From: Spirosoma arboris
GTDB taxonomy: Bacteria > Bacteroidota > Bacteroidia > Cytophagales > Spirosomataceae
Length of the DNA stretch: 64,000 nt
Direction of reading: 5' to 3'
Assembly: GCF_009754945.1 (NCBI RefSeq)
Contig: NZ_WPIN01000011.1
Location: forward strand, 62,001 to 126,000
Part shown: positions 61,784 to 64,000 of the stretch, piece after piece
Numbering within the stretch: position 1 is the first letter of the stretch
Layout: each line of letters begins with the position of its first letter
Notes under the pieces: generated by a model
The model's database searches: none
What the model was told of the DNA's origin: nothing
The model's input: the letters and a program-made list of their open reading frames with translations, nothing else
Translations under genes and position numbers: made by a program

Positions 61784-63025
61784 TTGTTCACTCCACTTTC
61801 TCCCAGCGAACGGCAGTTTATTCAGCATCACCTTACCGATGATGTTCGGATAGTATTGCTACGCCCAAATCCGCCTGGATTAGATGTAAAAAAGCTGGCT
61901 TCCCAAATTGCAGCCCGGCAAAAAGCTCGGGAGAAATTACCTACCTGGTACGCGAACGATCAATTAATTTTCCCACCAGCACTGTCTGTAGAACAGGCAT
62001 CTTCTGAGCGAACAGCCCTCTATAAAGCCTCGCTCGTGCAGGGCGAATTACTAGTCGATCTCACGGGGGGTATGGGCGTTGACACATGGGCATTTGCCCA
62101 GCAGGTTGCACACGTAATGTATATAGAACACCAGCCCGAACTGGCGGCACTGGCAGCTCACAATTTACCGCTACTGGGTAGTTTGAACGTAACGGTTCAG
62201 GTCGGAAATGGCTTATCCTTACTCGACAATCAAGAAGGGAACACGCCCAAATGGAGCTCACTGGCCAAACCCGCCGACTGGATTTATCTGGACCCTCATC
62301 GGCGCGATGAGCAGGGTGGACGAGTTGTAAGTCTCGAAAGCTGCGAACCCGATATTACCCAGCCCGGCGTCGTTTCAACCTTATTAAAAAGGGCCAGAAA
62401 AATTTTAGTGAAGGCATCCCCGTTACTTGACATCGATACAGCCGTCAGACAGTTATCTGATTTAGTCGAATCGGTGCATATTGTGGCCGTTCAGGGAGAA
62501 GTCAAAGAAATTTTATTAACACTTAGTAATCAACTTATTAAAAAAGACGACATTAAATTTAACACTGTTAACCTGTTAAATAACAAAGTCGTTCTGTTGC
62601 AGTTTCAGTGGCAGGAGGAACGTGGTGCCGCTGTTGAGTTGGGCAACCCGCAACGGTACATTTATGAGCCCAATGCAGCCGTGTTAAAGGCTGGCGCATT
62701 TCGATTAATAGCCGCCCGGTTTGGCCTGGCCAAGCTGGCTCCCAACAGTCATTTATACACGAGCAATGAATTAAGGTCGGATTTTCCCGGCCGGATATTT
62801 GAGCTTCAGGACATGATTAAACCAGATAGTAAAGCCGTGAAAGTAGCCGTTCCAGACCTGAAAGCGAACCTCACTGTGCGCAACTTCCCGCAGACGGTAG
62901 CCGAGTTGCGAAAGAAATTATCGTTGCGTGAAGGGGGGGCTATTTATATTCTGGCAACAACATTACTAAATGGCGACAAACGCTTGTTGATTACAAAAAA
63001 AGCAGATCAAAACCAGTCTAACTAA
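61784..63025 (+). CDS. THUMP-like class I SAM-dependent methyltransferase
   Basis: 413 residues. The only start upstream of the conserved part is TTG at 61784, following an A-rich leader; there is no ATG. The N-terminus (SERQFIQHHLTDDVRIVLL) is a helical lead. SAM-binding motif I is VDLTGGMGVDT (D92), and ADWIYLDPHRRDEQGGR (D170) resembles the catalytic segment of RNA guanine or TrmD-unrelated N-methyltransferases. The C-terminal part (YIYEPNAAVLKAGAFRLIAARFGL) fits the THUMP-like domain that follows the catalytic domain in this family. It probably modifies RNA. The target is unknown. Confidence 0.8.
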   Translation: MFTPLSPSERQFIQHHLTDDVRIVLLRPNPPGLDVKKLASQIAARQKAREKLPTWYANDQLIFPPALSVEQASSERTALYKASLVQGELLVDLTGGMGVDTWAFAQQVAHVMYIEHQPELAALAAHNLPLLGSLNVTVQVGNGLSLLDNQEGNTPKWSSLAKPADWIYLDPHRRDEQGGRVVSLESCEPDITQPGVVSTLLKRARKILVKASPLLDIDTAVRQLSDLVESVHIVAVQGEVKEILLTLSNQLIKKDDIKFNTVNLLNNKVVLLQFQWQEERGAAVELGNPQRYIYEPNAAVLKAGAFRLIAARFGLAKLAPNSHLYTSNELRSDFPGRIFELQDMIKPDSKAVKVAVPDLKANLTVRNFPQTVAELRKKLSLREGGAIYILATTLLNGDKRLLITKKADQNQSN

Positions 63026-63068
63026 CTTAACAACATCCCGGCGCAAGCCAATTAAACTACATACAACC

Positions 63069-63752
63069 ATGAACACTTTAGTACGTTATATCCTGATTAT
63101 AGGGCTATTAACCATCAAAACTTCAACCTTTGCTCAAACCGTTTATGCAGGAGAAAGCACGATTGACAAGGCGAAAGTATCGGGCCTCTATTTAACGCTA
63201 CAGGGCGATGGCAAGCAGATCGAAAAAGATTGGGAAACACAACTTCAGAAATTCGGCCGGCTCACGTCGTCTCGTGGCACCTATCGTGTTCCCAATGCCA
63301 GTATTTCATCAATTTCATCAGAGCCGATTAATTTAGTTAGTACAGTAAAATCATCGCGGACATCGGCTACTATTTTTGCCGGTTTTGACCTCGGCAATGG
63401 CAACTTTGTAACGCCGGGTGGCACAGGTTACTCAGCCGCCGAAGCCCTATTAAAAGGCTTTGCCGACAGCACCTTATATGGTCAGGAAGTAAAAACGGCC
63501 GAAGGCGGATTCGATGAAGCCCAGAAGAATCATCAGAAAATGGTTCGAAAGGGGGAACAGTTGCAGCGCGCTATTGAGCAAAATGGCAAAGAAAAAGAGA
63601 AGCTGCTGAAGCGGATTGATGAAAATGCCAAGGAGCTGGAACAGCTAAATAAAGATGTGGAGACCAACAAAACCGATCAGGCAACAGCGCTCACGGAATT
63701 GGAAAGTCGCAAAAGCAACATCGAAGCCGTGAAGGCGAAGAAGAATAATTAA
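63069..63752 (+). CDS. Secreted coiled-coil protein
   Basis: 227 residues with a signal peptide (RYILIIGLLTIKTSTFAQ). The mature N-terminal half (KVSGLYLTLQGDGKQIEKDW, SATIFAGFDLGNGNFVTPGG) is a small alpha/beta part that I do not recognise. Residues 150-225 form a continuous Lys/Glu-rich coiled coil (KMVRKGEQLQRAIEQNGKEK, KLLKRIDENAKELEQL). It is 43 bases after the methyltransferase gene and could be co-transcribed. It probably serves as a structural or scaffold protein in the periplasm. Confidence 0.7.
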   Translation: MNTLVRYILIIGLLTIKTSTFAQTVYAGESTIDKAKVSGLYLTLQGDGKQIEKDWETQLQKFGRLTSSRGTYRVPNASISSISSEPINLVSTVKSSRTSATIFAGFDLGNGNFVTPGGTGYSAAEALLKGFADSTLYGQEVKTAEGGFDEAQKNHQKMVRKGEQLQRAIEQNGKEKEKLLKRIDENAKELEQLNKDVETNKTDQATALTELESRKSNIEAVKAKKNN

Positions 63753-63802
63753 CGCTTAAAGGACTCGATTTTACGATGCCATTAGTTGGCTAAAGATCAC
63801 TC

Positions 63803-63828
63803 AGAGCCGTCACCGTTGTGGCGGCTCT
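63803..63828. terminator. Bidirectional terminator between convergent genes
   Basis: AGAGCCG at 63803-63809 and CGGCTCT at 63822-63828 pair, with CAC/GTG inside, and lie between the coiled-coil gene stop at 63752 and the partial gene stop at 63835. It is placed to serve both. Confidence 0.6.
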
Positions 63829-63834
63829 AATTGT

Positions 63835-64000
63835 TTATAAGAGTCTGATCACCCGCAAATCGCTGTCGAGTTTGAAATAACCCCGATCCAAGAACCCAAC
63901 AATCGCGTTTAGTTTCGCTTCGAACGGCGTATCGCCGTAGGATACTGCGCCCACCCCAACGATATGCACGTTGGATTTCCCAGCCCGATTTCGTGCTGCG
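63835..64000 (-). CDS. C-terminal end of a hypothetical gene, runs off the right edge
   Basis: The last 54 codons of a minus-strand frame with stop TAA at 63835-63837. The sequence reads KSNVHIVGVGAVSYGDTPFE, then KLNAIVGFLDRGYFKLD and ends RVIRLL. It has normal protein composition and codon use, and stops just before the shared terminator. No family is recognised from this fragment. Confidence 0.6.
   Translation of the reverse strand, partial: AARNRAGKSNVHIVGVGAVSYGDTPFEAKLNAIVGFLDRGYFKLDSDLRVIRLL

Noticed and set aside
1..64000. CRISPR array, rRNA operon, intact insertion sequence, riboswitch
   Set aside because: No regularly spaced repeats of 25-40 bases, no rRNA signature, no transposase with terminal repeats and no recognisable riboswitch core were seen.

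Overview
The window reads as chromosomal DNA from a member of the Bacteroidota, most likely the Cytophagales and close to Spirosoma (inferred from gene families, not from a database search). The signs are a SusC/SusD pair, other TonB-dependent outer-membrane proteins with an N-terminal carboxypeptidase-regulatory-like domain, a Reg_prop/Y_Y_Y histidine kinase with a LuxR-type regulator, PadR plus FtsX/MacB-type permease, GH127 and GH30 secreted glycosidases, Bacteroidota-type promoters (TTG then TAnnTTTG), and mostly weak ribosome binding sites.

Layout. 1-950 is the end of an integrative element: the N-terminal part of a tyrosine recombinase on the minus strand, small direct repeats, and a displaced 3' fragment of a tRNA-Met gene that is probably the attachment site, followed by a terminator. 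1000-4060 holds small genes (SnoaL-like, 2H phosphoesterase, short ChrB domain, lipoprotein). 4290-9063 has an RsbQ-like hydrolase next to a PAS histidine kinase, then a possible intramembrane metalloprotease and a secreted M43-type metalloprotease. 9076-12101 holds a DHA2 exporter and a Tat-exported class V aminotransferase. 12158-17906 (minus) looks like a peptide-use cluster: amino acid permease, M61 and DUF885 peptidases, and a small secreted protein. 18283-25519 has two GH127/GH146-type beta-L-arabinofuranosidases, an AraC regulator and a Tat-type threonine-aldolase-like enzyme. 25531-32326 has a RidA-like protein, a six-hairpin glycosidase, and a divergent propeller histidine kinase with its response regulator.

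32582-42382 has an EamA transporter, an S41 protease, and a FadR-family regulator, Fsr-like MFS and outer-membrane barrel set that shares a repeated putative operator. This is followed by an S41 protease fused to a glycogen-binding-like domain, a thioredoxin-fold protein without CxxC, and a lipoprotein. 42597-46328 has PadR plus permease and two small proteins. 46498-53748 (minus) is a three-gene operon (secreted protein, SusC, SusD) closed by a strong terminator and followed by a DUF218 protein. 54156-63752 has a glycerophosphodiester phosphodiesterase, an Oar-like receptor, a GH30 enzyme, a SulP transporter, a THUMP-like methyltransferase and a coiled-coil secreted protein. A partial gene runs off the right end.

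The most notable unexplained structure is a set of large nested palindromes between genes, including one family sharing the core GTTCTCGCTTGGCTT with two full copies and one partial copy 33 kb apart. The second is the 18-bp motif found exactly at the start codons of the FadR-family gene and its MFS neighbour, with a near match before the next outer-membrane gene. I see no CRISPR array, rRNA, complete tRNA or intact insertion sequence.
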